A DNA stretch of 64,000 bases from Capsicum annuum (GCF_002878395.1 NC_061114.1:142563090-142627089), one strand, 5' to 3'. Counted from the first letter of the stretch, positions 1-14,026 are shown. Numbers and translations: made by a program. Notes: generated by a model not told the origin, from the letters alone.

Positions 1-2239
1 TAAATTCTGATAACTGATATGACTCATAACATGAGTGACTGTATCTGATAGTCCTAAATCTGATGGAACTAGCTAAGTTTTGTATGGTTTCTGAGTTGAC
101 TCTATCTGATAGTCTTGAAGTCTGAAGAACTATCTGAGTTTTTTTACTAAGACTAAGACTGAAACTGAGACTGTGGGAAGTAGTCATCTAACCGACATGC
201 CCTAATAGTGCATATCGCTAAGTTGGGGTCCAATCTCTGCCCCGATTGGAAGGGTGTCAATACTACACCACTAGTAAGGATAAGTTGTGAGTGACCATTA
301 TCTAGCAACTTACTCTAATGAGAATGGTGGGACCCTGATCTAATAGGTCAAATCACCTCATCAACTGATAGGTTAAGGTATCTTAACCTACGCTGGCTAT
401 GTAGTTCTGGAATACAAGGATGACTGCTAAGAATCATACCCTAATCTGGCAGGTGAGTTCCCATCCTTGGGTTCACTCGGTGCTAATTTCTACTCCTATC
501 TGAAAGACACTGAACTGATTAACTGAACTCGACTGATTCAGAGTTTACTGAGTTCCGTAACTAACGAAATGCTACCAAAATTTGATATCTAACTGAGTTC
601 ATAAAATTACTGATCTTACTGAGTATTAAGTTCATGAGATTTCTAAGAGTACTAAATTACGGAGATTACTGAAGTTACTGGGTACTAAGATTAACTGAGA
701 TTATCTGAAATTACTAAGTACTGAGATTTCTGAGTTTTCCTAAGTCACATGACTGGCTGAATTCTATAGATCATGGCTTGACTGAGAGTATCGTGATAAC
801 ATGAAATGGCTCTAGGCATATAACTATATTTTTAAGGTACAAGTACCACCAGAACTCAATGGAAGGAAACTGAGATAACGTGACTTTCTTAAATACATAA
901 CCATCAATAATAATCAATAATACATGAGTGAGGGATTTTATGAAGTCCATGATTATCATAATTATCTAACATGAAAGGGAATTCTTGTAATCAAGTCATA
1001 ATCTTCATGTTCTAATATCATGGACAATCCAGCAACAAGTACTTTTCATAATGATAACATGAACACTGTTTAAGCATAAGGAAATGATAAACATGTAAAA
1101 TTTAGTTCACATTGTAATAATTGGGGAATAACTCATGTGGTATTTCATGATCTTGATCTTGTACATAGCATGGAATGCATATGGGCACACTATAAAACCA
1201 TCCTTCAATCATCATGTACATTCCATTAATACATATATTGCACAACAACAAAATGTGAGCCTTTTGACTACAATAGACTAGCATGAATTTATTATATAAT
1301 TCATTCCTAACCTATAATGCATGATTTCTATCATTCTGAGCATTTTATCAAACATCTTACATGCATAACTTTGAACATAGGTTTCTTTATCAACTTGCAC
1401 TCAAAAACTACCCAAATTCATAGGTTTTCAATTAACAACTCACATACTTCATGAAAAGTCATCAAGACACCATCCATAAATATGAATAACAACCATTAAC
1501 ATGAACATGAGCAATCACAACAACCAAATCACAATATATTATTCAAAGTATGATTCTTGGACTCCACGAATGAAAGGAATCCATGGATGAACACTACGCA
1601 TACTTAGCTCTTGATTTAAGGAAGATTGACGGAGAGATTCTTGGAATTTGATGGTAGAATTTTCTTGAACTTAAATCCCCTAATTGAACCCCTAGCTTGT
1701 TCTTGAGAGGATTTTGAGAAAAGAGGTTATATTTTTGTGTAATGGAGGCTTAATCTTGTGTTTTTGAGTATATATATGAAGGCAAAATGACCAAAATACC
1801 CTTCAAGACACGGAGGTGAAATGCTGAAAACGGGCAAGCACTGGACTTGCAAAGCTATGCCTAGCAATAGCGGTGAAGTTTCCAGGGAGACTCCTTGAAA
1901 TAACAATGGATTTTCCTGGGCGACGCCTGGCAATATCAGTGCTGAAAGCTGGGCGACGTGGGCTTATCACCCTGAGCTACTGTTTTGGAAATCCAAACAT
2001 TCCCTTACGCTATCTGAAAAAATTCCAAAACTTACCTGAGATGTACTACGACCTTGCTCTATCTCAATACAACTTGAAAATCCCAAAACGAAGGTCGGGA
2101 AGGTAGTCAAATAAATCCTCGAAGTTTGGAGGTCTAAAATGAGACTTAGTTGTTAAACACTTAGCGAATTTTCTGAGTCTTGGAGCTTGGAAAGCTTAAT
2201 GAGCTGAACTTTAGACTTTAGATTATATAGGGTATTACA
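1..2239 (-). repeat. Ty3-gypsy LTR remnant, minus orientation, cut by window start
   Basis: Read on the minus strand, the sequence begins at 2239 with TGTAATACCC, a common start for plant gypsy LTRs. It continues through GC-richer stretches (about 1820-1960, with repeated 'gcgacg..tggc' motifs) to a TATA-like box near 1770 and then an AT-rich R/U5-like part. The left end lies outside the window, so length and target duplication cannot be judged. No polypurine tract is visible next to 2240, so it may be a 5' LTR or a solo LTR. There is no meaningful ORF; short frames here are chance. Confidence 0.55.
1768..1780 (-). promoter_or_regulatory. Candidate TATA box of the LTR at 1-2239
   Basis: The minus strand reads ttcatatatatac about 460 nt inside the LTR start. 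It is preceded by a 'ggtattttggtcatttt' stretch of the kind common just upstream of gypsy LTR transcription starts. This is a motif-only call. Confidence 0.4.
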
Positions 2240-4799
2240 CTAACCAATCAGAAACTCCATCTCGATGAAGAATAGACATAGGCTCACATCATCATGGAGA
2301 AGCACACGACCAAGCCTCATCAAAATGAATAAACTCTAAGATGGGGATTTCCTAAATCTGCACAAGTAGGACAATCATAAGTTAAACAAAACATGAGCCA
2401 CCTTTTCAAGGAAAAAAATATGATACCAATGTCCAGGTCAACGCCACTACCAAAAATTGAATCAAAAAATTCAAGATAAGAATTTCCAATTTACCAACTT
2501 AAGAAGCAATCACAGGAAAGTTGACTACTTCTTTTTCCCTAACTACACAGAATAAAATAATCACATCAAGGTGAGAACGGAGCATCCAATCTCCTTACCA
2601 ATAACAAAGGCAGCCCATCACAAGGAGATAAATCTGAAAAATTTAATAGAAAAATCAAAGACATCTCGATATCATTATCAACTTTACTATAGGTCAATAA
2701 AAAAACAACAAATGGAGAACGGGCCCAAATGGGTCAATCTCAAAAATAGTCTAATTGGGAAGGGATAGTCAATAAAAATCATTCACAATCCAGGAGGCCA
2801 ATCTAAGAATCTCCAACAAAATAGCAGCCAATTCAAACTAAATTGCCAACTTAAGAACCATACAGAATCACAGAAGGTCAGCTTACCTTTGATACCATAA
2901 TGCATTCTCGAATCAATCTAACACAGCTATCCAAGAGGGAAAACAATCAACTTCACTATGCTATGGGAAAGAAACCATCAAATCGAGTTATATCAACACA
3001 AGCCACCAAATAAGATCACAAAGAATTAAGAATTCTAACTAGATAACACTAATCTATACTGCTACCCAGCGAGGAAAAATTACATCAAGTAATAACATCA
3101 ATAACCTCAACCAACAATAGCAATAGTACAACTATATCAGCAACAATATAATAATAGGTGAAACCAAAATAAACATCAATATCACGTACCACTCAAGGGC
3201 AGAACTAAGGTCAACGTGCAAAGACAAATAGGACTCAAACCCAAAAGCTACAACCATAGGGAGAAAATATCAATAACGATCTTACCCATCCGCTACTAAA
3301 AGAAATAAACCACAGAGTAGTTAGAAAATCTTGAATTTAATAACAAGCCACACAATAACCAATATAAACTCATCAAGGCACATAATAATCAATGGGCACG
3401 AAGACCCCAATACATACAATTAAAAGGACTAAATGTGGGGACATAAAAATACATCAGTATGATGAAATCTGCAATCACATGCCTAATAAGTACATAGAGA
3501 ATAAACCTGAATGGGTCTAAACTTTGACAGAATAACTAAATCATCAACACAAGTGCTAAGCGCACTGTCTCTAATCAAAGATGCCACGACACTATAAGAC
3601 TGATCCGAATAAGCTAAATGACTAGAAATACCATTCTAGGGACACTCTCTAGACCAGTAACCGATCTCTCTATAGTAGTTACGAACTAAAGATCTAATAT
3701 AGAAGAGAAACACAAGCTAATCCCAAATAGATGGCAAAGAGATTCTAAGAGCAATCACTATCATAACGTCTATCCTTCACGCAAGCATAGCATGACTCAA
3801 AATATCTAGGCTAACTCTGTTTGATCGACTCACTCACACCTGGGCGCTCTATGAACCAAAGTCTTATCTCATCAAAACCATACAAGCTCTTAGAGGAAAC
3901 ACTAATAGTACTATATTGATGGCATGGGCTCTTTTCAGTACCTCCATAAGTCTCAATGCATACTCTATAACAAGGGTTTCATATAATTGACAATCTAAGA
4001 AAAGAAAGGCCCAGTTGTTATCTAATGCTCTAATGCCTAACGGAGTTATAATGCTAGTCCTCTAATAACTCCATCACCATGACCTTCTTAAAAGTATATA
4101 GCATAGAAAAATGATTGGCCCACTCAAGAAATCGAATCTTATACTCAGAAACTGGTAAGGAACCCTAATGAACACCAATAGACCCAACTTTGGTTTAAGA
4201 ATTTCTCGATGAATTAAATATCATGCTTGGCTAAGAAGGATCTACAACATACTTAAAACCCCCAATGCTGAACCTCAAAGAGATAACGTAGTCACGATTC
4301 AACTAAAGCCTGAACTAGCTCCCAAACCCTTTGGTTGGAATTAAAGGTCTTTGATATCAATCTTTGACTCTCTGGTTTGAATAAAAGAATCAAATACATA
4401 ATAAAATCCCAAAACCTAGTGGTATTAGTATAAGAGCTACTAATGTAATAAGAGTACAAGAGTGAAATAGATGGAATAAATTACACTAATATGACTTATA
4501 TCCAAATATAACATAGTGACTAGTCTATTATATAACAGCAAGGTAAGTAGTACTCCGAGTGCCAAGAGCTCACTTTAAGTCTTTAAGCCATGGATGCTCT
4601 ACATCATGGACACATCAATGAAAATAACCCGTACTATGATCTGTATGCTACAGAAATGTAGTATGATTACCAATTGAATGGTACTCAATAGGCAACTACA
4701 AACTGAGTTCCAAAAATAAAGCAAATATATATAACATATAAATAGAATGGAAACTACACCCAAGTATTCAACAACAAAGTAAAATAGCAAATGAGATAG
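2240..4799. other. Unresolved, probably decayed retroelement interior
   Basis: No conserved RT, integrase or protease motif could be found on either strand. The only hint is a gag-like stretch on the minus strand at 4054-4152. The rest is AT-rich and has no support for a gene. Confidence 0.4.
4054..4152 (-). pseudogene. Weak gypsy gag-like fragment
   Basis: One minus-strand frame reads VSEYKIRFLEWANHF and continues to LLED before a stop. It resembles the gypsy gag capsid segment in spacing (Val-x-Glu-Tyr, Arg-Phe, Glu, then a hydrophobic run). The upstream and downstream gag, zinc knuckle and protease are not recognisable nearby. It may belong to the same element as the LTR at 1-2239, also minus, or be chance similarity. 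Confidence 0.3.
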
Positions 4800-4804
4800 T
4801 AGGG

Positions 4805-6939
4805 TGATATGACCCAAGCTAGGGCATAGTCATGTCAGGTATCTCAAGTCTGACTCGATCCAGATACCATCCCTAATACCCAACCTTAACCTCCCTACAT
4901 CCTATATGGAATGAATTCCAAACATATAACAAGATAAAATAAATTTTATTGAAAGACATTTAAAGAAGTTCATACCCATAGCCAACTAAATATCCAATCA
5001 AACATCCAACCGGTGTCAACTCCAATACCAATACCAATTCCAAGGTTGACACCAATACCGACACCACCCATGCCCATACTAGTCTCACAAAGCCACTAAC
5101 CGAAAATCAAGAACATCCACTCGGGACATGCCCCTGACCTTAGCCAAAACCAAAGCCTAAGAAATAATATTACTATAAAGAAATACATAGCATGAAATAG
5201 AGCCATCTAGTGTATGGAAGTTCGCCACTTTAGTCTGACACCGAATTTTTCCCAAATCCAAGTCACTGAGCAGGAGGGGTAGTATGGTCGGTTCCTACAT
5301 CGCGTGGCGATATAGTGCCCAATAACTGTTAGTGGTAAATGCTATAATGTACTAAGAAATAAAGATAAAATAATGCCATCATGTAAAACCAATTTAAATA
5401 ACCATATGCAATCACACACACACACATATATATATACACACCATATCAGGAAAGGGAACCGGGTTTAGCATGTATTTAAAACCTTTAACCTAGGTCGTGT
5501 AGCTTGGCCATCCTAAAACCAACCATGAGCAATATGGATTCAGCTGCCCTACTGAAAGGGCCACGATTCATGTTAACCGCACGGGCTAGAGAAAAACCTG
5601 AGATGACTAGTACATATCCAAACATATAAGTGACATCATGCACACGGTCACCAAGACCAAACCACACATCGGCAAATATGAGTTTCTAGATTTGGATGCC
5701 CAGGACCTCTACCTTCCACAACTTTGCTAACACATCCCTCTCTAAGCCCATATTAAAACCATTCACATATAGTCAACCATTTACTAAGGAGTCTTATTAA
5801 TTAGGCATTAACATTTTGTATCGTCATGCCAGCACTAGAACTTGCAAGTCCATCCATTTTTGTCATACCAAAACCATTAACCCAATTTAACTCCAAAGTT
5901 TCCAATTAAACCACTATAATGTCCACCAAGGCCTTTCCAATCATTTAAAACCAACCAAACCAATTTAAGCTCCATTACAATATTTGCAATGCAAAGGTTT
6001 TAAGAATAATCAAACTATGCAACAAAATCACTCTCATTAGTATTTTAACAAACAGCTTCAGGGCATATAATTTCCAAAATCAAAACCAAGTATCAATTAA
6101 CGATTCTGAAGCAATCAGATGTTCAAAACCATAAATATAACATAAAAACCATAAGTAATACATGGGAAAATGTAATCAAACAATAAAAAACCAAAACCCC
6201 CAACATATATATTTCAAATCCCAAATAATTTCATAATGTTACCATGAAAACCATCCATTAAAACATACTTTTAGTTGAGCTGACAATAAGGGAGAAGTAA
6301 TATGCCATAGACACTAAGGGAGATACAGAGAAACCACCCTTTAGAGCCTTAATTGATTGCTTTGTAGAAACCAAGAGCTTGAGAGGGTTTAGAGAGTGTT
6401 TAGGGAGTATTTCAATCTTCTAAAGTGTAGAATGAAAGCCAAATAAGTGTTATAAGATGTGGGTTCTTAAGGGCTTGAGGTGGGAAATATCTAAAATACC
6501 GTCAGCTTAAAAGCTGTAAAAAGAACGTAGGTGGGTACAATTGGAACCCTCAATTCATAACCATATCATACGAGTGGTACCCTCAAATCGTCACTTGATC
6601 AGAAAGTGGGACCCATATTTTGTCCAACATACGACTCCCTTGCCCAACTCATATCATAACCATATGACTAGTATCCTTCAAGCCATATCCTAAGTAGAAC
6701 ATTTAGGTTAAACACTGGACAATATAAAATTGGACACTATACTTCTTGTATTATGAACATATGACTGGTATGGAGTCTTCTCATATCTAGGTCAGAACTT
6801 AGCGAATATCTTTTTGAACAACATACGATTAGGGTCCTAAACCTGTACCCACACCATACAAGTCAAGATGTGATCCATATGATGATCAAAAGGTTCAAGA
6901 CTTCAGAAATTTTTAAGGGCCAAAACACAGGGTTTTTCA
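4805..6939 (-). repeat. Element A 3' LTR
   Basis: The minus strand starts TGAAAAACCC at 6939, beside the PPT, and ends at 4805. It aligns along most of its length with 11963-13950; for example 'agtcatgt.aggtatctcaag' recurs at about 4829 and 11987. Divergence is clear, with many substitutions and small indels, which indicates an old insertion. A CA/TA microsatellite lies inside at about 5415-5440. Confidence 0.8.
5414..5442. repeat. (CA)n/(TA)n microsatellite
   Basis: A run of CA dinucleotides followed by TA and again CA, inside the element A 3' LTR. The matching position of the 5' LTR (about 12570-12595) has a much shorter and different tract, so it expanded or shrank after insertion. Confidence 0.7.
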
Positions 6940-6953
6940 ATTCTCCCCCACTT
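6940..6953 (-). other. Element A polypurine tract
   Basis: The minus strand reads aagtgggggagaa directly before the LTR start, the position and composition expected for the plus-strand primer. Element B has a closely matching tract at 46235-46247. Confidence 0.75.
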
Positions 6954-7106
6954 GGATCATTCTCCCCTGAATGATGGAACAAGAAAGTAGAAGGACGATT
7001 AAACCCTCAAACATCTCTACTCTTAGCTTTAAGAAAGATGACAGAACACTAAGGAATTCACCCTTTTTTTACCTTTATGAAATACATAAAACAAAAAGGT
7101 TAACAA

Positions 7107-9945
7107 TCAACACATACCTTGAGCACCAATTTCTGGAATAGGGAATATAAACGGATAATTACATTTATGTCCTCTCCAGCTTCCCTTGTAGCCTCTTCCG
7201 CTTTTTGATTCCTCTATAGAACCTTTACTGAGGCTACATCCTTGGTCCATAATCAACAAACCTGTCAATCCAATATCCCCACTGGGATCTCCCATAAGAT
7301 AAGGATCCAAAATACCAATATCCTTGAAAGGCATAATTTACAAGGATCACCAATACACTTCCTCAACAAAGAAACATAGAATATTGGGTAGAGGGAACTA
7401 AAACAAGAAGAAAACTCCAACTCATATGCAATATTGCCAACCCTCCTCAAAACCAAGTATGGACCAATATACCGGGGACTGAGCTTCTCTTTTTTCCCAA
7501 AATGCATCACTCCTTTCATAAGAGATACCTTCAAGAACACCCTATCCCCAACCTCAAATACCAACTTCATATACCTCACATCCGTGTAGGACTTATGGTG
7601 ACCTAATGCATCCTTAAGCCTATCTCAAATCACTTTCACCTTTTCCATAGATTGGTGAACTAAATTTGGGCCAAACATATCCACCTCACCAACCTTGAAC
7701 AATCCTATAGAAGACCTATACCTCATACCATACAAGGCTTCAAATTAAGCCACCCTAATGCTAGAGTGGTTGCAATTGTTGTACTCAAAATCTACAAGAA
7801 GAAAGTGGTCAACCCAACTATAACCATAATCAATCACACAAGCACAAAGCATATCCTCCAACGTCTGAATAATCCTTTTGGCTTTCCCATCTGACTGTGA
7901 ATTAAAACCAGTACTAAGACTCAACTTGATCTGTAAACCTTTCTAAAATAACCGCCAAAACTTAGATGAGAACTTTATACCATGATCAAAGATTATAAAA
8001 ACAGGTACCCCATGCAACTTTGCAATCTCTTGGTGGTACAACCTTGTATAATCCTCAGTCGAGAAGTTAGTCCTCACTGGTAAAAATTGAGCTAAATTTG
8101 ACATCCTATCTATGATGACCCAAACCGAATCAAATTAATTCCAAGATTGAGGAAGATAAATAATGAAATCCATGTTGATTACCACCTACTTTAATACAGG
8201 CAACTCAATTTCTTGATATAATCTCCCGAGCCTCCTATGCTCAATTTTTACTTGCTGATACACCATTCACTTGGCCAAAAAATTTGCCATATACCTATTC
8301 ATATTATTCCACCAATACATCTCCTTAGTGTCATGATACTTTTTTATCAAAGTAGGAGGAACAGCATAGCCCACTCGTGCACCTCAGCCAAGATCCTTTC
8401 TCACAAACCAACTACATCAGGAACACATAATCTTCCCTAGTACCACAAGGTACCATCACCACCAATCTCAAAAGCCTTCACCTTTTGCTCACCTACATCA
8501 CTCTTAATCCTCAAGAAGATGGGATCTACCATCTACTTCTCCTTGATTTCAGCACCAAGAAATGACTATGCCATTTCCTGCATAAATACACCACCATCCT
8601 CGGAGTCTAAGAGGCAAACTCTAAGGTTAGCCAAATGGTGAATATCTTTCACCAATTCCCACTTTTTCTTATCAACATGAGTTAGACTCCCCATGGATAA
8701 CTTGCTAAGAGCATCAACAACCTTATTAGCTTTACTTGGGTGCTAGTGAAGACTTGTGTCATAATTCTTGAGAAGCTTAAGCCATCTCCTTTTTTCCTGA
8801 GGTTAAGCTCTTTCTAAGTAAACACACACTAAGGCTCTTATAATTTGAGAAGATATCCATATGCACCCCATACAAATAATGCTGTCAGATTTTCAACACG
8901 AATGCCAAGCTAACAATTACAAGTCATGAGTCAAATAATTCCTCTCATGCACCTTCAAATGTTTAGAGACTAAGCTATCACCTTTATATGCTTCATCAAT
9001 ACATAATAGATCAAAAACTCGACAGTTTCTTTAGGCAGAGTCAAGACCGTAGCCAAGGTTATCTTATTCTTAAGCTTCTCAAAACTACCCTCACAAGCAT
9101 CTAACCATAAGAACCTTATCTACTTCTGAGTCAACTTAGTTAGCAGGGAAGCTATAGTCAAAAACTCTTCATAAACCTCCTGAAGTATCTAGTTAAACCT
9201 AAGAAGCTTTGAATATCAATTAGAATCATGGGTCCAGGGCACTTATTCACCACTGCAACTTTTTGCGGATCTACCATGATCCCTTCACTAGAAGTAATAT
9301 GAACCAAAAAAGTAAGAGCATTCAACCAAAATTCACATTTTAAAAATTTAGCTTACAACTATTGCTCTGTCAAGGTCTACAGTACAATACGGAGGTGATT
9401 CCCATGATCCACCTCGCTCTTAGAGTAGACTAGAATATCATCTATGAAAATAATGATGAACAAATTCAGAAACTAACAGAAGGCCCTATTCATCAAACCC
9501 ATGAAAGTCACTGCAACATTAGTCAACCCAAAAGACATAACTAGAAAATTAAAATGCCTAAACTGGGTACGGAAGGCAGTCTTCTAGATTTCTACCTCCT
9601 TAATCTTTAACTGATGATACCCACATTGAATAAAATTTTTGGAGAAAAACTTAGTACCTTAAAATAATCAAACAAATAATCTATCCTTGGAAGAGGGTAC
9701 TTATTCTTTACCATCACCTTATTCAACTATCGATAATCAATGCACATCCGAAGGGAACTATCATTTTTACGCATGAATAACACCGATACACCCAACGGGG
9801 ACAAATTAGCACTAATAAACCCTTGTCTAAAAGATCCTTTAGTTGGTCCTTAAGCTCTTTTAACTTAGTCAGAGCAAATCTACACGGATGAATAGAAATT
9901 GGATGGGTGTCCAAAGCAATATCAATCCCAAACTCAATCTCTCTA
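7107..9945 (-). pseudogene. pol: Element A pol: RT, RNase H, integrase, chromodomain (broken)
   Basis: Read from 9945 downward. The RT N-terminus (9723-9914) has THPISIHP followed by a Leu/Lys-rich helix and DLLDKG. The polymerase motif FIDDILVYS lies at about 9421-9450 and is intact. The RNase H tail at about 8800-8880 shows YLYGVHMDIFS. In the integrase, the zinc-binding part at about 8240-8320 has lost both cysteines of the C-x2-C pair (one became a stop, one Tyr), while the core at about 8000-8175 keeps INMDF and FDHGIKF. The integrase C-terminal domain (7265-7579) reads GDRVFLKV and RYIGPY, then runs toward the chromodomain position. Stops and frame changes occur throughout, so no product is expected. 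Family assignment rests on domain order and motif spacing. Confidence 0.8.
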
Positions 9946-10079
9946 ACAAAATAAACACCAGAAAGGTCATCAGGAAGACCTCAAGAAGTTCATTACTATT
10001 GGGACAAAAAGAAAAGAAGGAGCTTTCATGTTAGAATCCTTAACCCAGACCAGATAATAGTGAAACCTCTTGGAGATTA

Positions 10080-10480
10080 ATCTCTAAGCTCTGAGAAAAG
10101 ATATGAACTTTTCCTTAGGAGCTAGGGAACCTCCCTCCCACTCAATAATTATCACATTAGGGAATATAAATACTACCTTATAGGTCTGATAGTCTAAAGA
10201 AGCATAGCACGACTGTAACCAATCCATCCCTAATATGACATCAAAATCAATCATGTCAAATTCAAATAGATCCACCAAAGTCTCCCGACCACCTATTTAT
10301 ACCACATAACCCGTATAGACTTTTCTAGCCACTACAGATTCACCCACTAAGGTAGAAATAGAAAAATAGTCCAAAACACACTTAGGACTAAAACCAAAAT
10401 GCAGATCCACAAATGGGGTCATAGAAAAGAGAGAGTGGACCCTAAATCAAGTAAAACATAAACATCATATGAAAGTAGTT
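10080..10480 (-). pseudogene. Element A aspartic protease (broken)
   Basis: The minus strand shows the retropepsin active-site block LLDLGSTLSF near 10440-10470, with the catalytic Asp and the G-S-T present. A frame change follows, then the conserved tail FDMIDFDVILGMDWL and a WEGGSLAPKEK stretch (10084-10278). The order active site, hydrophobic DVILGMDWL tail, then RT matches the chromovirus polyprotein. The frame break between the two halves disables it. Confidence 0.75.
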
Positions 10481-10499
10481 TAACTATAATAGTCATGAC

Positions 10500-11752
10500 A
10501 TTAGATGATGCCTCAGACTCCTGTCGGGTAGTGAGAGCATAAAGACAGTTCAAACCCATGCCAGAGCCAGATGGCGCACCCTTTGGTGCCGAAGCTGATT
10601 AAGAAGCAATTGGAACCTTGTTTTACCCAAAGGCACCCTTACCAATTGGAAAGTTTCTAACCATATTCCTTGATTGACCGTAGTTAAAGCACTTATTCCT
10701 TCCCTCACCATAAAATACCCAGTTTAATCTGCCACAAAACTTGCAGGGAGGGTATGATAAAGCTAATTAGGCCCAACTAATCTAAGATTGGGCACCCTGG
10801 TCCATGAAGTTGTCACCACATTAGAAACACTTGTTACCTGATATATTTGGGTAGGGAGCACTAGCCGTCGAGTAAGACCCTGAGTTGCCCCCACTTCTTC
10901 TTGGGCCACTTTCCACCATCCCCTTTACTCTATTTTTGACCAGCACCCTACTCAGAGAACCTAAATTTCTTACCCTTCCTCTCGCCTATTTTAGTCTGGT
11001 TCTTCTTTTCTTCCTCTACCTATTGAATGTACACAACCAACCTAGAGATATCCATGCCTTTGATTAATAATATAGCCTCAATTTCCAATATCAAGTCATA
11101 GGAAAACCAAAAAAAAAAAATTCTCATTCTAGCCCTTATGCTAGAAACCATCTCCAAAGCATACCAAGATAACTGGTGAAACTTTAAGTCATACTCTTTG
11201 ACAAATATCTTACCTTGGTTCAGATTAACAAAGTATTTCGCCTTTGCTTCCCTCAACTCCTAATGAAAGAAGTGGTCTAGAAAAGCATTAGACAAATTCT
11301 TCAATAGAGATAACTCATCATTATCACCTCTTGGCTGAGCCCATTCCTTGTACCATTGGTACGCCATATCCTTTAGCTAGAAGGCGGCAAGCTCATCCAG
11401 AAAACCTTGAGGATCATCCTATATCTTAACAATAGTAATGGTCGGAGGGTTTAACCTCATAAATTCTCCAACCTTTATGGCCTCAAAAGATGGAGTAACA
11501 GATACAGCATGCTCAGCCTGAGAAGCTACCAACTGTAGCAATATATGAATAGACTGATGAAACTCAGCACTCATCACATCATCTAGAGGAGATCGAGAAG
11601 AAATGAAGGGAACTAGTGGAACTCCAGAAGGGCAATTATGAACTGGATCCCTAAACTGGGTCTGGACCCCATAAGTAGGATGAGTCCCATCAATTATTGT
11701 CCTCAGGTAGGATAGGGGAGTTTTTTAGATCTTCAGATCATTGAGGAGGCAT
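10500..11752 (-). pseudogene. gag: Element A gag (broken)
   Basis: The ATG at 11752 is followed by MPPQ, the same start as element C gag, then a TGA at codon 5. The capsid segment is readable at 11020-11256, with VKEYDLKFHQLSWYA and ISRLVVYIQ near its end. Two degenerate zinc-knuckle-like stretches follow at about 10640-10760; one reads FNYGQSRNMVRNFP, where cysteine and histidine ligands are missing. Many stops lie between. Capsid function is certainly lost. Confidence 0.7.
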
Positions 11753-11940
11753 GATTTGAAAGTGAACAAATAGGAATTAAAGGAGAATTTAGGACCTTAG
11801 ACTCTATAACTCAAAAATAGAACATAGGAAAGAGAAACCTTCCTAAATACCTCATATTCTCTCCCTTATGAGTGTGGCATGCTACACACCCTTAAAAGAG
11901 ACTATTTGACATGGCTTTATGGACTCCTAATTGATCATGA

Positions 11941-11959
11941 ACCTAGGGCTCTTATACCA
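11941..11959 (-). other. Element A primer binding site (initiator tRNA-Met type)
   Basis: The minus strand reads TGGTATAAGAGCCCTAGGT, three bases after the LTR end at 11963. This fits the initiator-Met PBS of plant LTR elements with a small mismatch. Element B has a similar PBS at 41319. Confidence 0.75.
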
Positions 11960-11962
11960 ATC

Positions 11963-13950
11963 TGACACCACCCAAACCAGGTCCTAGTCATGTTAGGCAT
12001 CTCAAGTTCGGCCCGAACCAGAGACCACCCCCAATACCTAACCATACCGCCCTATACCCTATGCTGGATTAATTCCATACATATAAAAAAATAAAACAAA
12101 ATTTATTGAAAGACATTTAAAAAAGTTCATAACAATAACCAACCAAATATCCAATCAAACATCCAATCAGATTCAACCTCAATACCAATACCAATGCTAA
12201 GGTTGACACCAATATTGACACTGCCCATACCTATAGTAGACTCACAAAGTCTCTAACTAAAAACTAAGAACATTCGGTTGGTATATGCCCACGGCCATAA
12301 CAAAACCCAAAGTCTAAGAAACAATAATATTTTAAGGAAATCTATACCATGAAATGGAGCCTACAGGAGCATGAAAGCTCACTATTTTAATCTAACACCA
12401 AGCTATCCCTGAATCTAAGTCACTGAGTAGAAGTAGGAGTATGGACGGTTCTTGCATCACATGAGAATATAGCACCTAACAATGATTAGCGGGTGAATGC
12501 TAGCATGTACTCTGGAATAAGGATAAATTAATGCTATCATGTAAAACCAATTCAAATAACCATATTCAATCATATTCATATATAAATATATACCATGTTT
12601 GGAAGGGAAATAGGGTTTAGCATGCATTTAAAATTTTTAAACTCAGTTGTGAAGCTTGGCTATCCTAAAATCACGCATGGGCTATATGAATTCAGCACCC
12701 CCTACTGAAATGGCCTCGATGCATATTAGCCACATGAGCCAGAGAAATCTTAAAAAATAAGTTTAACATCATCCACTCGGTCACCAAGACCAAGCCTTAC
12801 ATCGACAAATGTTTCTAGTTTTGGTCCCCCCCGGGACCTCCACATTCCATGACTTTACTAACACATCCCTATTTAAGCCCATATTAAATCCATTCACATA
12901 TTATCAACCATTTACCAAGGAGTCTTATTTATTAGGCATTAACTATAAGTATCATCATACCAATACTAGAACTTGCAAGTCTATCCATTTATGTCATACC
13001 AAGGCCATTAAACCAATTTGACTCTAAATTTTTCAATTAAATTATTATAATGGAATCTAAGACCTTTCCAATCCATTTAAAACCAACCAAACCAATTTAA
13101 GTTCCATTACTATATTATGCAATGCAAAGGTTTGAAGAATAATCAAACTATGCGATAAAATCACTCTCATTGGCATTTTAATAAACATGTTGAGGGCATA
13201 TCATTTCCAAAATCAAAACCAAGTATCAATTAACCATTACCATGAAATCATATATTCAAAACCATAAATATAACGTGAAAACTCTAAGTAAAACATGGGA
13301 AGGCATTATCAAACCATAAATAGCCAAAACCCTGCAACATATATTTCAAAACCCAAACAATACCACAATATTACCATAAAAACCATATATTAAAATATTT
13401 TTTAATTGAATTAACAATTAGGGAGGATAAACATGCCTTAGACACAAAGAAAGACGTAGAGAAACCACCCTTTAGAGCCTTAATTGATTGCGTTGTAGAA
13501 ATCCTAGCCTTTTCTCAAACCAAGAGCTTGAGAGGTGTTTAGAGGGTTTTTAGGGAGTATTTCAATCTTATAAAAAGTAGAATTAAAGACAAATAAGTGT
13601 TATAAGACATAGGGTCTTAAGGTATTGGGGTGGGAAAAATCTAAAATACCCTCAGCTTAAAGGTTGAAAAAAGAACATATGTGGGTAAGATTGGAATCCT
13701 CAACTACTAACCACATCATACAAGTGGTACCTTCAAATCATCATTTGATCATAAAGTTGAACACCATATTTTATCTAACATACGACTCTTTTGACTAACT
13801 CGTATCATCACTGTATGACTAGTATCCTTCAATCTGGAAAAAATACAATTGGACACTATGCTTCTCATATCTTGAACATATGAATCATATGGAGTCTTCT
13901 CTATCTTTGTTAGAACTTGGCCAATATCACTCTAACCAACATATGAATAT
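11963..13950 (-). repeat. Element A 5' LTR, truncated at its U3 end
   Basis: Homologous to 4805-6939. Similarity is clear from the LTR end at 11963 up to about 13945 ('ccaatatc.ctctaaccaacatatga'), then stops. The remaining 130-150 bp of U3, including the LTR start, are missing and replaced by the sequence starting near 13951. Confidence 0.75.
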
Positions 13951-14026
13951 GGTATATATATGCCATAAATAGGGCTAGCCGAACTCGAACTTATAGATAT
14001 ACACATAGGAACATCAATATAATCAT

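Larger units (their letters stand above)
4805..13950 (-). mobile_element. Element A: decayed Ty3-gypsy chromovirus (Tekay/Del type)
   Basis: The full order can be followed on the minus strand: 5' LTR (11963-13950, truncated), initiator-Met-type PBS (11941-11959), gag, protease, RT, RNase H, integrase, chromodomain-type C-terminus, PPT (6940-6953) and 3' LTR (4805-6939). Domains in this order, with integrase last and a chromodomain tail, define a chromovirus; the long LTRs of about 2.1 kb fit the Tekay/Del clade. Frequent stops and frameshifts make it non-autonomous. The 5-bp left flank is taggg. The right flank cannot be compared because the 5' LTR lacks roughly its first 130-150 bp. Its LTR is related to that of element B. 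Confidence 0.85.

Noticed and set aside
10885..11067. Plus-strand hydrophobic frame, possible signal or membrane peptide
   Set aside because: It is antisense to element A gag and has no independent support.
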